64,000 nt of DNA from Sipunculus nudus. Taxonomy: Eukaryota > Annelida > Sipuncula > Golfingiida > Sipunculidae. Position numbers and translations under genes: made by a program. The stretch spans positions 41,224,840-41,288,839 of the forward strand of contig CM049322.1 in the NCBI GenBank assembly GCA_026874595.1, given 5' to 3'. Shown here one piece after another: positions 35,187 to 45,698 of this stretch. Each line of letters starts with the position of its first letter. The stretch's first letter is position 1. Below the pieces are notes generated by a model that saw only the letters and a program-made list of their open reading frames with translations, did no database searches and had not been told where the DNA came from.

Positions 35187-35255
35187 ATGTTTTTGATAAG
35201 CTGATAACATTGTCTTTCAGTAAGAAATGTTATCAGCTTATCTTATTAAAAACAC
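35187..35255. repeat. Hairpin with 17-bp perfect arms
   Basis: GATAAGCTGATAACATT (35195-35211) and AATGTTATCAGCTTATC (35226-35242) are exact complements across a 14-base loop; TGTTTTT and AAAAACA extend the arms. It could be a transposon remnant or a structured transcript element. Confidence 0.7.
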
Positions 35256-35384
35256 AATGAAAAGTCTAATATCTGCTTTTCATAACAAACGGTTTCAAAA
35301 CATTTAAGACATGGATGGCCACTAGATGGCTCTCATGTCAATAAATAAGGCTGCCGAGGACAATTGGCTTTGCTCATGAATATA

Positions 35385-35385
35385 C

Positions 35386-35430
<45 letters not shown>

Positions 35431-35435
35431 TATAA

Positions 35436-35475
<40 letters not shown>
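35385..35475. repeat. TA microsatellite
   Basis: Mostly TA dinucleotides with two TAAATATATA interruptions. Confidence 0.9.
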
Positions 35476-35476
<1 letters not shown>

Positions 35477-35689
35477 TGGCTGGAATTGGTTGTAAAATCG
35501 TGTAAGATGATTAAAAGACAAAAAAATCAATCGATTATTAATCTTTTATTTGATGTATCTTTCTTTTTTAAATATGTTTATGGTGGAGGTAACGGCCTTC
35601 ATTTTTCAATGCTTACTTATCTACTAAGTCATCTTCAGAATTCAATTCCAGTTTCGGACTACGTGACAGGACAGTATCACACGCTTCCT

Positions 35690-35965
35690 CTCATTTTATA
35701 TCCTGGCGTTAACCAGGCCCGGTGACTACTGCACCTACAAGCGGGTCCTGGGTGCGTAATCGTCCATACCACCGAGTAACCCCCGGAAGGCGCACTCGTT
35801 TGTGAGTGTAATACAGCCGTAGGGCACGACCTTCCCATTTAGCCTGCAGAGCGCTCATCCTGGGTTGGGGCCGACCGTCTTAAATCTCATCGCCTCGGCT
35901 GAGATTCTAATTCACGATCTCCCAACTTTAAGTCCTGTGCTCTACCACAGAAGCCGGTGTTATTT
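35690..35965 (-). repeat. tRNA-derived SINE
   Basis: On the minus strand CTTCTGTGGTAGAGCACAGG is a good box A region; GTGAATTAGAATCTCAGC is a decayed box B. The body (GGTCGGCCCCAACCCAGGAT, GAGCGCTCTGCAGGCTAAAT) is shared with 36385-36510. Not a working tRNA gene. Confidence 0.55.
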
Positions 35966-36384
35966 TATGTATCCTCCATATTACCGTGAATCTCTTTTAT
36001 AGAATGACACGCAAAATAGTGACCGAATAAATCAAGACTGACTTGTACGTCACACTGACAGATGAAGGTAGGGAGGAAGTTGTTTAGACTTATTCCCTGC
36101 ACAAGGTTCAGTTTAAAGGCTGCTCGCTACTGATTGTCCCGCCTTTCCTATTTTTCTACCAGGATTTGAATATTTTTCTGGCAAATATGATTTATTTGTA
36201 TGTGTTAGTGATCGCATATGGAAAATTGCAACCATTGTATAAGGAAAGAAAAGATCAATCATCGATTAATCGATTAATTGGCAAAACACATATATTTATG
36301 TATGAATTTAACAGTTATGCTCTGACAAGGAGGTTATATTTTTACCTCTGTTTGCTGGATCATTTCACCGAGGAACCCCCCAAA

Positions 36385-36510
36385 GAAGCACTGTGAGATA
36401 CATACACGGCTTTGAGGTACAACCTTCTCATTAAGCCTGCAGATCGCTCATCCTTCGCGGATGAGGACCGACCGTTGAAATCTGACCACTCCTCGGCCAC
36501 AGAATGCGGT
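36385..36510 (-). repeat. SINE fragment related to 35690-35965
   Basis: CTTCTCATTAAGCCTGCAGA, CGCTCATCC and GACCGACCGTTGAAATCT match the body of the SINE 0.6 kb to the left; the tRNA-like head is poorly preserved. Confidence 0.5.
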
Positions 36511-36846
36511 CCGGTTTAAAACAGTTTATTGCCTTATACCTTAGGCTAGAAAAACGGAGGGAAAACATGAACAGCTTCATTTTAAGTCTTCAAGCTTTCA
36601 GATTTCAGCCCATGGCCCTGCAGGTTCGAACTTATGATCCAATGTTTAGATCAAATCACTGCCTACAGGTTGTTACAGATGTCTCTTTTATTGTATGCAG
36701 CAGTCTTACATGTGTATCTGCAGCGCTAGCATTGTCCGTTGCTATGGAAGTATCGCCTGGCCGAGCCGGGCTGGCCCACGTGTGAACCCTGACATGTAGA
36801 AACACAGCATTCTTTGTTCTAGTCTGTTCTTTGGGCGCGTGTGTAC

Positions 36847-37515
36847 TAGTGGTGGGAGTCGGTTCCTTTTTCCTAATCGATCATCGGTTTGAGCAAACCG
36901 ATCGATGATCGATTATTAATTGGTTCAGACAAATATAAAGAAATATGCAGTTATCTGTGAAACTTTACTTTCTTAACCCAGCCCGCATGTCTTAATAACT
37001 CTTCCTTAAGAAAAGAAGTTTTTGCCTTTTTATATTTACCTATTATTACTATATTCAAGGTTTCATTTTAATTTATTATAATAATCAAGTTGCCTAAACA
37101 GGGGCACCTGGCATCAGTTGAAGAGATTATTTCTAAGAGAATCTCGCAAAATTGGCATAGACCTGGAGAATTTATGGAGCATTTTTACGCCATACCGCTC
37201 ATATTTTGCAATGTACATCTCGTTAAAAAAAACTCTCCGCTAATTCTACAGCTCCCTTTCAGTTCACAGAGGTTTATTAAGTCCTCCGTTCTCGCATCTA
37301 CCGTGTCATACTCAGTTACATACGGAAGTTATATGGGAACACAGACTCATTATATGAAGTGCGGAATGTTGTAAAAATGGAACAATAATTTTGCCTATAA
37401 CATAATGGCATTCTGGAAAAAAAATCATGAGTATGATGTAATCGATAGTTGACTTTGGTAATCGAGCGCTTGAAGGTAGCAGCAAAGCGACTGACTTTCG
37501 GCCCACCACTAGCAG
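36847..37515. mobile_element. Non-autonomous DNA transposon with CTAGTGGTGGG ends
   Basis: The left end CTAGTGGTGGGAGTCGG and the right end CGGCCCACCACTAG are inverted over 11 bp. Just inside the left end is a hairpin, AATCGATCATCGGTTT and AAACCGATCGATGATCGATT. GTGGTGGG-type termini fit hAT elements. A clear target duplication was not seen, and no transposase frame exists. Confidence 0.6.
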
Positions 37516-37861
37516 TACCTGTACACATTATATACATGTATACATATTGTTTTGCTCACAGGAAGCACACCAGGTGTGCAGTTGACATGGCCTTGACCTT
37601 GCCTTGCCAGAATACATTTCATGGCACTCCCCTATGTGCATCCGAGGTTAGAAGCAAACGGATTCGGCCGGGGTGTACCGAATGGCCTGGTCATTCGCTG
37701 GCGCGAGAGGTCGTTTCTACTGAAAAAAAGAAACCTTCCATTTACGGAATAAATGAACGGCCGGGACTATACTTATCTAAACGTTCAATCTTCAGAATTC
37801 AACACAATCAAGAACAAGAACTTCTTTTTTCGCATACGCATGCTTACCAGAGAAATATGTA
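37516..37861. other. Spacer, no gene recognised
   Basis: Two overlapping open frames (up to 140 codons) show no familiar domain and no repeat-corrected conservation. Confidence 0.35.
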
Positions 37862-38010
37862 TTGGTTATAGCCAAACGAAATGTTATGCAAGCCGTGAGG
37901 TTTGCGAGGCTTGTGTCACATGGCAGGCGAGCCGTTTAGGCGAGCCTGCCATGATTGACACAAGCCAAGCATATCTCATGGCTTGCTTTACATTTCATTG
38001 GGCTATAACT
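37862..38010. mobile_element. Near-perfect palindromic element, about 150 bp
   Basis: The left arm GTTATAGCCAAACGAAATGT ... GGCTTGTGTCACATGGCAGG and the right arm CCTGCCATGATTGACACAAG ... ACATTTCATTGGGCTATAAC pair over some 65 bp with a few mismatches, leaving a loop near AGCCGTTTAGGCGAG. This is a foldback/MITE architecture. A related motif (GGCACGCGAGG with TCATGATTGACAC) is at 58470-58520. Confidence 0.75.
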
Positions 38011-38862
38011 GATTTTTCCCACATGCCCCGCCTTCTTGGTCGAAGGTCATGCGTGTCATTTTATTTTGCTTCGCACCAGTTCTTTGCCATATTTGGAAAG
38101 ACTCAATCAAATACACTTGGATGGTCACTTTTCATGACCCTGTGATTCAAGCAGATTTGAACGTACAGTTAGAACAAAGGAAAAAAACGTCGCATGTGGG
38201 ACAATTATTTCATATATATCGTATCAAAGATTAATTACCGTGTATGTATTTGCCTTGAACAACTCTGAACCAAACATGTTCCTATGGTCAATATTTACGA
38301 CCTTCTCTTTCTGTACACCAAAACCATCTGTGTATTAAGAAACCCCGATGCATTGTGGGAAAATGATTCCTTTAACCACCATCCCCAGCCTTAAAGGTTG
38401 CTGAGCAGGTGGCCCATGAACATATTGGTATTAACATTACATTACCGAACTTGAGAGCCATAATATGGATCATAGCTAGGTACGAAGTACCAAGGCACGG
38501 TCAGACACCCGATTTCAAGAAAAGTAAAAGGCTGGAGCCTTATCTCATTGTTTGAAAAATTCACCATTGTTGTTTGACCTGCATGGCCATTAGTGATAGT
38601 CTTTTTCCATCACACTTGCGACATCTAGCGGAAACAATTGACACTGACTGTTTGGGTTCTTTATTTCGACAGAACTATCTTATTTGCAATATCTCAGATG
38701 ATTTGTATATGGTAACAAACATGACTTATCTTTAATGGCGAGGTTCCTCCCATACTTTTTGGTTTGTATTTGATTTCATTTGACACATCTGTGATGCTGG
38801 GCGAGGGGACCCGAACCCTGCGTACGACCGATATGGACAGTGCGTATGCTCGTAGAAAAGCA
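38011..38862. other. Spacer, no gene recognised
   Basis: No coding exon or repeat was identified. Confidence 0.35.
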
Positions 38863-39026
38863 GGGGCGGATCCAGGATTTAGGAAAGGGCCGGAGGGTGG
38901 GGGTGGGCGAGGGTGGGTGTGGGTGGGGGTTGTGGGGTCCAACCCAGGCGGACTAATGAAAACCTGAAAAAGGTCCCAAGGTCCGGGGAAAGGTCCCCCC
39001 GCCCACACCCCGAATCCGCTTCTGTA
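38863..39026. mobile_element. GGCGGATCC-family MITE
   Basis: It starts CAGGGGCGGATCCAGGATTT and ends CCCGAATCCGCTTCTG, an inverted pair; the middle is GGGTG-rich. Same family as 22613-22812. Confidence 0.65.
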
Positions 39027-39829
39027 AAGGTCTATTGTATAATATGCCTGAATGGACATCATTACTCTGTTGTTGTTTATACTATTGGCTTGTCCAGTGA
39101 ACGAGAGGTATCCTAGATATTTGCATATCAATATGTCACGCTTTAAATCAAGAATGGTGACGACTGAATGGTCAACGCTATATATGCTGTTAATTCCCGG
39201 GAAACACCCCAGTACAGCTAAAGTCACATGCAAGAAAACGCCCTGAGATCAGCCAGACGATAGGTGGCGCTGACTACCGCCTTATTGTCCCTTTTACCAG
39301 TCGGTGAGGCTGCCGCCATGTTTATTTGTTCAGTTTGGTACGATGGAGTTAATTACAATTTTTTTTCCTACCACGAGGCTAAATATATAATTCTTTCATT
39401 GCCTGGAAACTCTTAAATCAAGCATTGACATTGCCGGTGTACAATGTAGTATTAAAGGCTGTAAAATGTGCACTGTTACCAGACGGACGGACGACGGGTC
39501 TGCGTTCAAATTTGAACATCTGAAATTTAGCAAAACAGCAAAGAAAACGAAATTTAAGACGGAATAGTCAACACCTTCAAAGTTCAAAGTAGCCCAAAGT
39601 AGTTCAAAGAAAAGTATTTTCAAATGATTTAAGGTGCAATGGTCAGTCCTTAAAATTCCTCACTTGCGAGAGAAACTCAATATGGGCTAAAAAAGTGAAC
39701 GTCATGTACGCCTTACTCCGGCGGAACATGTATCTTAGTGTCCCGAAATTCCTAAATCCGGTATATGTTTGAAGATCCGAAATCACGTTTTTGAGGAAAA
39801 AAAAAATATATATATATATATGCAAAAAA
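39027..39829. other. Spacer downstream of the racemase-like pseudogene
   Basis: No gene recognised. GACGGACGGACGACGG at 39482-39497 is a short GGAC run like the one at the R1 end. A TATATA run lies at 39808-39821. Confidence 0.4.
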
Positions 39830-41044
39830 TCAGCCAAGAAGAAATCCCGGAAATTGGGGATAGTCTGCTTCCGCCTTGAAAGTAGCATTTCCTGTGTAGT
39901 AACCCTTCCCAGACACCTCCACGATAACCGCGTCATAATCTCCGATAGTTGTTTCCTTGTACGGCTTGCAGTAAATCTGCTTCCGGTTAGGGCGTTTTCG
40001 AAGGTGCGCGCTTGTCCAAGCTGAAGTTATTTCCCTGCGAACTGAACCGCGGTCCGCGCCGAGCTGCCTGATCCGCAGGGACTGCAGTCTACCTGAAAAA
40101 AAAAATATTATTCTGAAAAAAATATTAAGGCATTATCATCGTTAATGCTTACTGGTTTATTATACACGCGTTCATCACTTTTCAGTTGAAGACCAGACAG
40201 ATGTAGCTTTAATATAACGAAGGGTGGCTAAATTAATTTCATATTTACAGTAAAAAAAAAACAACACTTGTGACATTTTTACATGTTGCTGTGTAGGAGT
40301 TTTTCCACAAATAATAGAAAACAACACAAATATAAGTTTAAAATCATTAAATGGCCGAAAGGGCTGTCCGAAATATATACTGCCAGTCTAAAACTTAAAA
40401 GTGATGAATAGGGTAGCTAGAACAATCGCGGCTGGCTACTGAACTGCATCTTATGTCGATTAACGTTTAGCACCTTAACACGTCAAAATGACGTCAAGTG
40501 CCGACCAGAGAGGACCATTGGGCCCATGTCTTGATCATTCAAGCACAAGAGAAAGAGTGGCCATTTGAACACTGCTGTAGGCACGCGTACTTTACAATAT
40601 GGATGGCCTATTAATGGACCAGTCCAAATATCGAATAGAAGGTTGGTAGGTAGGCCTGATGTCTCACAGTTGCACAGGCCACAGAAAACACATAGCACTA
40701 AAAGTAATTGATAAATCAATAAGTATTAGATAAAATCACCCTTGTGGGAAGGACTTTGGCTTGGAGTCTTAGCGCGAAGGGCGATGGAAACAAGACGGAC
40801 ACCTTGACCCAATTCATAAATCTAGCTTACGCGGACGGAGTGTAAACGAAGCATTCGTTGTGACCCCGTGCGTTGGGTGTCTGTGAGCCGACCACTGCTT
40901 ACACACGCGAATGTTTCAGCCTGCGATGTGCATTTATTACATTTCAAGCCAGGAGGCCTGGAGGCCGGAGCAGTGTTGAAGCAATACCTGCATATCACTG
41001 GCTGAAATAATGATAAGTAACCATTATGACAGGCACCCGTCACA

Positions 41045-41064
41045 GGGGGGGGGGGGGGGGGGGG
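41045..41064. repeat. Poly-G run of 20
   Basis: Twenty G residues; the copy in unit B (48320-48334) has 15. Other runs are at 45329-45341 (B: 53230-53241) and 47270-47287 (B: about 55154-55169). Such runs can form quadruplexes and are error-prone in sequencing. Confidence 0.9.
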
Positions 41065-41644
41065 CACAACAAGTGCTGCGCAGCATTTGGTATGCGCTCT
41101 ACCCGCTCAATATACCGAGCCACAACTTGGTCTAGACGAACATACACAACCCACAAAGTTTCTTTGTGAGATGTTTCCATGATTTAAGCAAGATAATAAA
41201 CTACGAAGTTTAGATAAAAAAAAAGATTTAAGAGTGTTTCTAGATCTGTCATACTTTCAATTTTAGGCAACTGAACCAACAAATGACCCACGCAAACTTG
41301 TTTAACGCGGCAGCGGTTGCACGTCTGGTGCTAGTTTTAGACGAAACGTTTATCATTGTCGGGAAGGCATCAATAATTTGACCAATTAAATAAAAACATA
41401 TAAACATGTCCCGTTTCTGGTGCATGCGTTCTGCTTTTTAAGGATAGATTAATGGCCTGTTGGTGACACTGTCCATTGAATGAAGATGAAGGTATCCATA
41501 TGATTAGAATGATATGTTATTATTAAGCCTTCTGGGTTTAAGGTTTTAGATGGATGGGGTTAGGAATAATCCAGAAGTCATAAAGAGTTAAGACATTAGA
41601 GCGAACCTCTGAGGTTCAACGAGATTACACCATTTTACTATTTA

Positions 41645-41719
41645 GGCACTGGCGGGGTTCGAACCAGAGACCTTCAGCTTAAAAGTCCAACGCCTTAACC
41701 ACTAGTCTACGTCCTACCC
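41645..41719 (-). repeat. tRNA-derived SINE head, unit A
   Basis: On the minus strand GTAGACTAGTGGTTAAGGCG is a good box A and CTGGTTCGAACCCCGCC an excellent box B; the spacing fits a tRNA. The acceptor ends (GGTAGGA and CAGTGCC) do not pair, so a SINE head is likelier than a gene. The body may run on to about 41530. Confidence 0.65.
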
Positions 41720-42144
41720 CGGTGCATGTTTTCTTTCTCAGACAGAGCAGGAGAGCAGTGTATTGTTTACAATTTGTTCATTGGTTTCGATTGGCAGGTT
41801 TGATTTGGGCCCGAACATTTGCAGACTTGTAGATTATTCATGATATAGACGCCAGAGCGGCTCGCTTAATCAAGGTCTGTGAAAGCTTAGCTGCCACACA
41901 CTTGGTGGTATGAAGTCGTACTTGCCTCACTCTCTGCGAATACACACACGTTCTTAGTTGGCTCCTCAGAATACTCATCTTTGCCTTCTGTAAATATGAT
42001 CCCGTATAGGTAAGCCAAATCAGGGCTGTCAGGATGATGAAGTATCACCGCAGTTCTGGTTGCAGTTACGAAGAAACATGTGTGTATAAATAAATGACTT
42101 GTGTCCACCTGTTGTTTTTAGAAAATTTTCTTAAATGTTTATAT

Positions 42145-42491
42145 TTAGGCAAAAAAATAAAAGGTATGGTTCTCGGGCACCGCCCACAACAATTTTAAAC
42201 CCCGCATCAAAAATTTTTATTTTGATTTTCAATAGAAACTCACCAATTTTGAGCTGCAGCTGCTCAGACATTTCTTTCAAGAAGAAAAAAATCATACAAT
42301 TTCCTTTGTTTTGTAGTGTTGTTACTTGTTTAGCAAAATAAATCTATTATTTTAATGCTTTTCCCTTTTCATTCGACATTTTTATCGAAACATACCAAAA
42401 ATAAAAAAAAAAAAAACAAAAAAAAACGTCCGCCCGCATTGATTTCTGAAAAAAAAGTGCCTGAGAACCATACCTTTTTTTTATTTGGCCT
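42145..42491. mobile_element. GGTATGGTTCTCAGGCAC-family MITE, unit A first copy
   Basis: The ends TTAGGCAAAAAAATAAAAGG then TATGGTTCTCGGGCAC, and GTGCCTGAGAACCATACC then TTTTTTTTATTTGGCCT, form a long terminal inverted repeat. About 347 bp, with an internal A-rich run. It sits in the intron before exon 3. Confidence 0.85.
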
Positions 42492-42589
42492 CATCAATAA
42501 TTTCTTGGAAATGTGCACATGTGCATGCCATGACAGCCTAATATTGAAATTCAAAGTTTTGCCATAACCTTAATATTTTGTGTTTCAGA

Positions 42590-43640
42590 ACATTTTGCAC
42601 TTTTTACAATGATCAGATGACTCCCTGCATGAGTAGTCACGTTTATTTTAGCTGGTTATATTTTGAAAGAATTTACATGACATCATCCAATCAGCAGCTT
42701 TCAATTGAGGCCGTTTTTGCGCGTGACCATTGATCTAGACTGTCAAAGTGGTGCTGATGTGTTTTTAAATCATTCCGTTTCTAATGGAGGTATTTCGTAG
42801 GTTGTAACAGAAGAACCCCGTCTTGCGACCACCGAGCAATTGCAACAACCCCCACAATTATGACCACTTTTCTTGGTCTCAAATATACGATACAGGTTAC
42901 TTAGAGTTTCACAAATACGACGACCCCGAAATTACCACCACTTTGGTCAGTCCCCAAGGTGGTCGTTATTGTGGGGTTCCACTGTATTTACCTTGTTAAA
43001 AATTAGGCCCTATAATCTGCAGATTAGATTAGGTCCTTTAATCCTCTACACCACACTATAATTGTTTCCCTTGAAACTAATAAAAATGTTCATAGCAAAA
43101 ACAGTTCGACATGTGGGGATAAAACGGACTAGTCCGATTCCCTTTTTGCTGTCCACCTTTTTTTTTCTTTTTTTAATTTTCTTAAAACTTTATATTTTTA
43201 ATAATTTCCTAGAAAACTAGATATGGAAGTGACAACCTAATAGGGCTATAAAGAATTTCACAAAAAAATTCCCAGTTTATGTTTCACAACCTTTATGTCT
43301 CTTCGAAATGACCTGGCAGAAATGTTGTGTCCCTGCATGAGTAGCCATTTTTGTTTTAGCTGGTTATATTTTTTCAGAGTGTTTACATGACATCATTTAA
43401 TCAGCAGCGGTCAATTAAGGCTGATTTTTCATGTGATCAATGACCTTGACTGCCATAAATGGGTCTGATATCTTGTAAAATGTAGACTGATTTCTCATAT
43501 TTTCAAAATATTCTGTTTCATAAATCAAGTTTAATGTAGGTTTTATTTACGTTGTTGAAGATTAGGTCCTATAAACCTCTATTCTACACTATAATTTTTT
43601 TCCTTGAAAACTAACTAATAAAAATTGTCATAGTAAAAAA
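42590..43640. repeat. Internal direct repeat in unit A, about 700-bp period
   Basis: CCTGCATGAGTAGTCACGTT, TTTTAGCTGGTTATATTTT, ACATGACATCATCCAATCAG and GTCCTTTAATCCTCTACACC at 42600-43060 return as diverged copies at 43330-43590. The first repeat has taken up the MITE at 42805-42986. The same arrangement exists in unit B (about 50585-51570). Confidence 0.75.
42805..42986. mobile_element. ACAGTGGAACCCC palindromic MITE, unit A
   Basis: Left end TAACAGAAGAACCCCGTCTT then GCGACCACC; right end GGTGGTCGTTATTGTGGGGT then TCCACTGTA. The halves are largely reverse complements (CCACTTTTCTTGGTC and GACCACC motifs). Copies: 50791-50972 and a 5'-truncated one at 62372-62522. Confidence 0.8.
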
Positions 43641-44246
43641 CAGGTGGACATGAGGGGGTGAAATGGATTTCAGCCTTTTCTAATTTGTTTAATGTTTAAA
43701 TCAAAAGTAAATCCTGAATGATATAATGTTAAAACTGAGATATATTCGGTAATATGTGATTGCAGTGACGAAACTCGAAATACTCGGAGAGAGTTTTTGT
43801 TCGATTTGTTATAAGGGTGGGGTGGACTTGTGCGAAGAATTTCAGCAGGTGTACTTATTTGGTGGAAGGCTTATAACGCATTATTCCTCTTTCATGATCT
43901 CAGCAAACAAAAGCATCCAAAGAAAGACTGTGATTGTTGACAAAAAGTGCCTGCAAAAATAAGCAGGTTTAAAGTCTGACAATACAGACAACAGTAACAT
44001 TTTTTATTTTGAATATGGTTACGCGAGACGGAAATTTTTTATTAAATAAGGAACAGATTTGGTAATGCCGTCCAGGGCCGTAAGCTGACAGAAATCCCTA
44101 GGGATCACTTGTATACATGATTCCCACTCCTCAATACACCAACAGGTCATGACCTTTAAATGGCGTACGGCCCTGTTGTCGTTTTCCCCATAGGATTGTT
44201 TGTTTATAGTCCATAACACGAGCGGTTTACCTTTGAAGATTTTGGG

Positions 44247-44251
<5 letters not shown>

Positions 44252-44291
<40 letters not shown>
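44252..44291. repeat. TA microsatellite in intron 2, unit A
   Basis: About 20 TA units just downstream of the exon 2 donor; unit B has about 28 at 52135-52191. Confidence 0.95.
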
Positions 44292-44293
<2 letters not shown>

Positions 44294-45404
44294 ATAGCTT
44301 ACCTTCAATAGAGCGAGCAGCCTAATTGACATGTACCGTATATCGAAGCCTAGTTGGTCAACCGGAACTAAAGCATAGAACGTCCCTCCGTAGGTAATAT
44401 CCATGGTAACAGGACCGTATCCTTCGACTTCAACGCAGACGTCTTCAGTCACAAGATGAAATATGTGAATGTATGACTCAGTAATTCTGATACAAGACCT
44501 GGGTGACATATTTTAATATTCGGCATCCTGGAACGCTCGCCAGTGCATAATAAACACGATAGGTGTGGTTATAATAATTTATATTTTGACAATTTAGGTC
44601 GCAAAATTCTAGTAATTTTCATGACTCGTGATTATGTTTATATTTCATTTTTCACATCTAACTGGTTATTCTGGTTACTGTCTTTCTTCCTGTCTATAAG
44701 GTCACTTTTTATTTGGTGAACGTATATTGTTGTCACATCAACGGGTCTATAACTATAAACAATCAGTGCATTCAAATAAAATCCTACTATACACAAAAAG
44801 AGAAACGTTATATTAAAAAAATAAAAGAAAATGTTCAAACTTTAAATGTTTCACATGTTAAAATATTTATCAAAAACAAAAATTTTCGTTACTGGTAAGA
44901 GTGAGTAAAGAAAGAAAGGGGTGGGAGCTAAGCCAGGATGTACGGAAAGGGAGTGCCGGGGGAGGGTGGATAGTGCAGCATATCCGTCAGCTAAGAATCA
45001 GTCCAACAATATCCTTGTTACATTTCAAGACTCAAAAAAGATTCACTTGTGAATCCCTCATTTTCCTCGTTACCCTCTAACAATTAAAAAAAAGTCCCTA
45101 AGAAAAATCTCTCTCTATGTATAATTAAGGCCTACAGATGAAAGTGTTCAGTAAAAATAATTGATTTGAACACGACTGATACTTTCATGTTTAAAATTAC
45201 TTTCATACTTAAACTACTTTAAATTACATTTTCGCAGCATATATTTAGTGTCTTGAAAGTTTTTCCTCAATATCATATGCACAGTCGGGGAGTAGTGGTG
45301 GTAGTCCACCGGTGGTAGTTGGTGGGGTGGGGGGGGGGGGGATTTGCATGGCCCCTTGCGGCACTCAATTGGAAACGCCCATGATAGGATAAGTAGTCAA
45401 ATAA

Positions 45405-45698
45405 TTAGGCTAAATCAGGTATGGTTCTCAAGCACTTTTTTCATAAATCAGTGTGGGCGGGGTTTTTTAATTACTTTTTTTGTATGTTTCGATAAAAATA
45501 TCATATGATCACAGAAAAGCATGATAATAGCATATTTTTTTTAAAAGGTAAAAGCATAACGCAACAAAGGATAACTTTAATATCAAAATTGTATTATTTT
45601 AACTTCTTGAAAAATGAAAATCAAAATAAAGGTTTGATGCGGGGGTTAAAATTGACGCGGGCGATGCCTGAGAACCATACCCATTTTTTTTGGCCTTA
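45405..45698. mobile_element. GGTATGGTTCTCAGGCAC-family MITE abutting the exon 1 donor, unit A
   Basis: It runs from TTAGGCTAAATCAGGTATGG then TTCTCAAGCAC to GTGATGCC-like GCGATGCCTGAGAACCATAC then CCATTTTTTTTGGCCTTA. On the minus strand the proposed exon 1 donor reads TTTGG|GTAAGGCCAAAAAA, so the element's end begins within the first bases of the intron. Confidence 0.8.

Noticed and set aside
35195-35242. Rho-independent terminator
   Set aside because: The hairpin looks like one, but the context is eukaryotic nuclear DNA.
37449-38145. Two overlapping frames of 130-140 codons
   Set aside because: They cross a transposon end and a palindromic element and carry no recognisable domain.
40483-40719. 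78-codon frame with a signal-peptide-like start, identical in both units (also 47758-47994)
   Set aside because: It has no ATG start (begins at TTG), and its identity is no higher than that of the surrounding duplicated DNA.
40822-41067. Cys-rich frame ending in a Pro run
   Set aside because: The Pro run is the poly-G tract; no recognised domain, and it lies in the last intron of the pseudogene.
41645-41719. True tRNA gene on the minus strand
   Set aside because: Boxes A and B are good but the acceptor stem does not pair and the sequence continues as a repeat; a SINE is likelier.
44019-44249. 76-codon minus-strand frame between exons 2 and 3, as the missing racemase exon
   Set aside because: No similarity to the expected family segment, and no matching splice phases.
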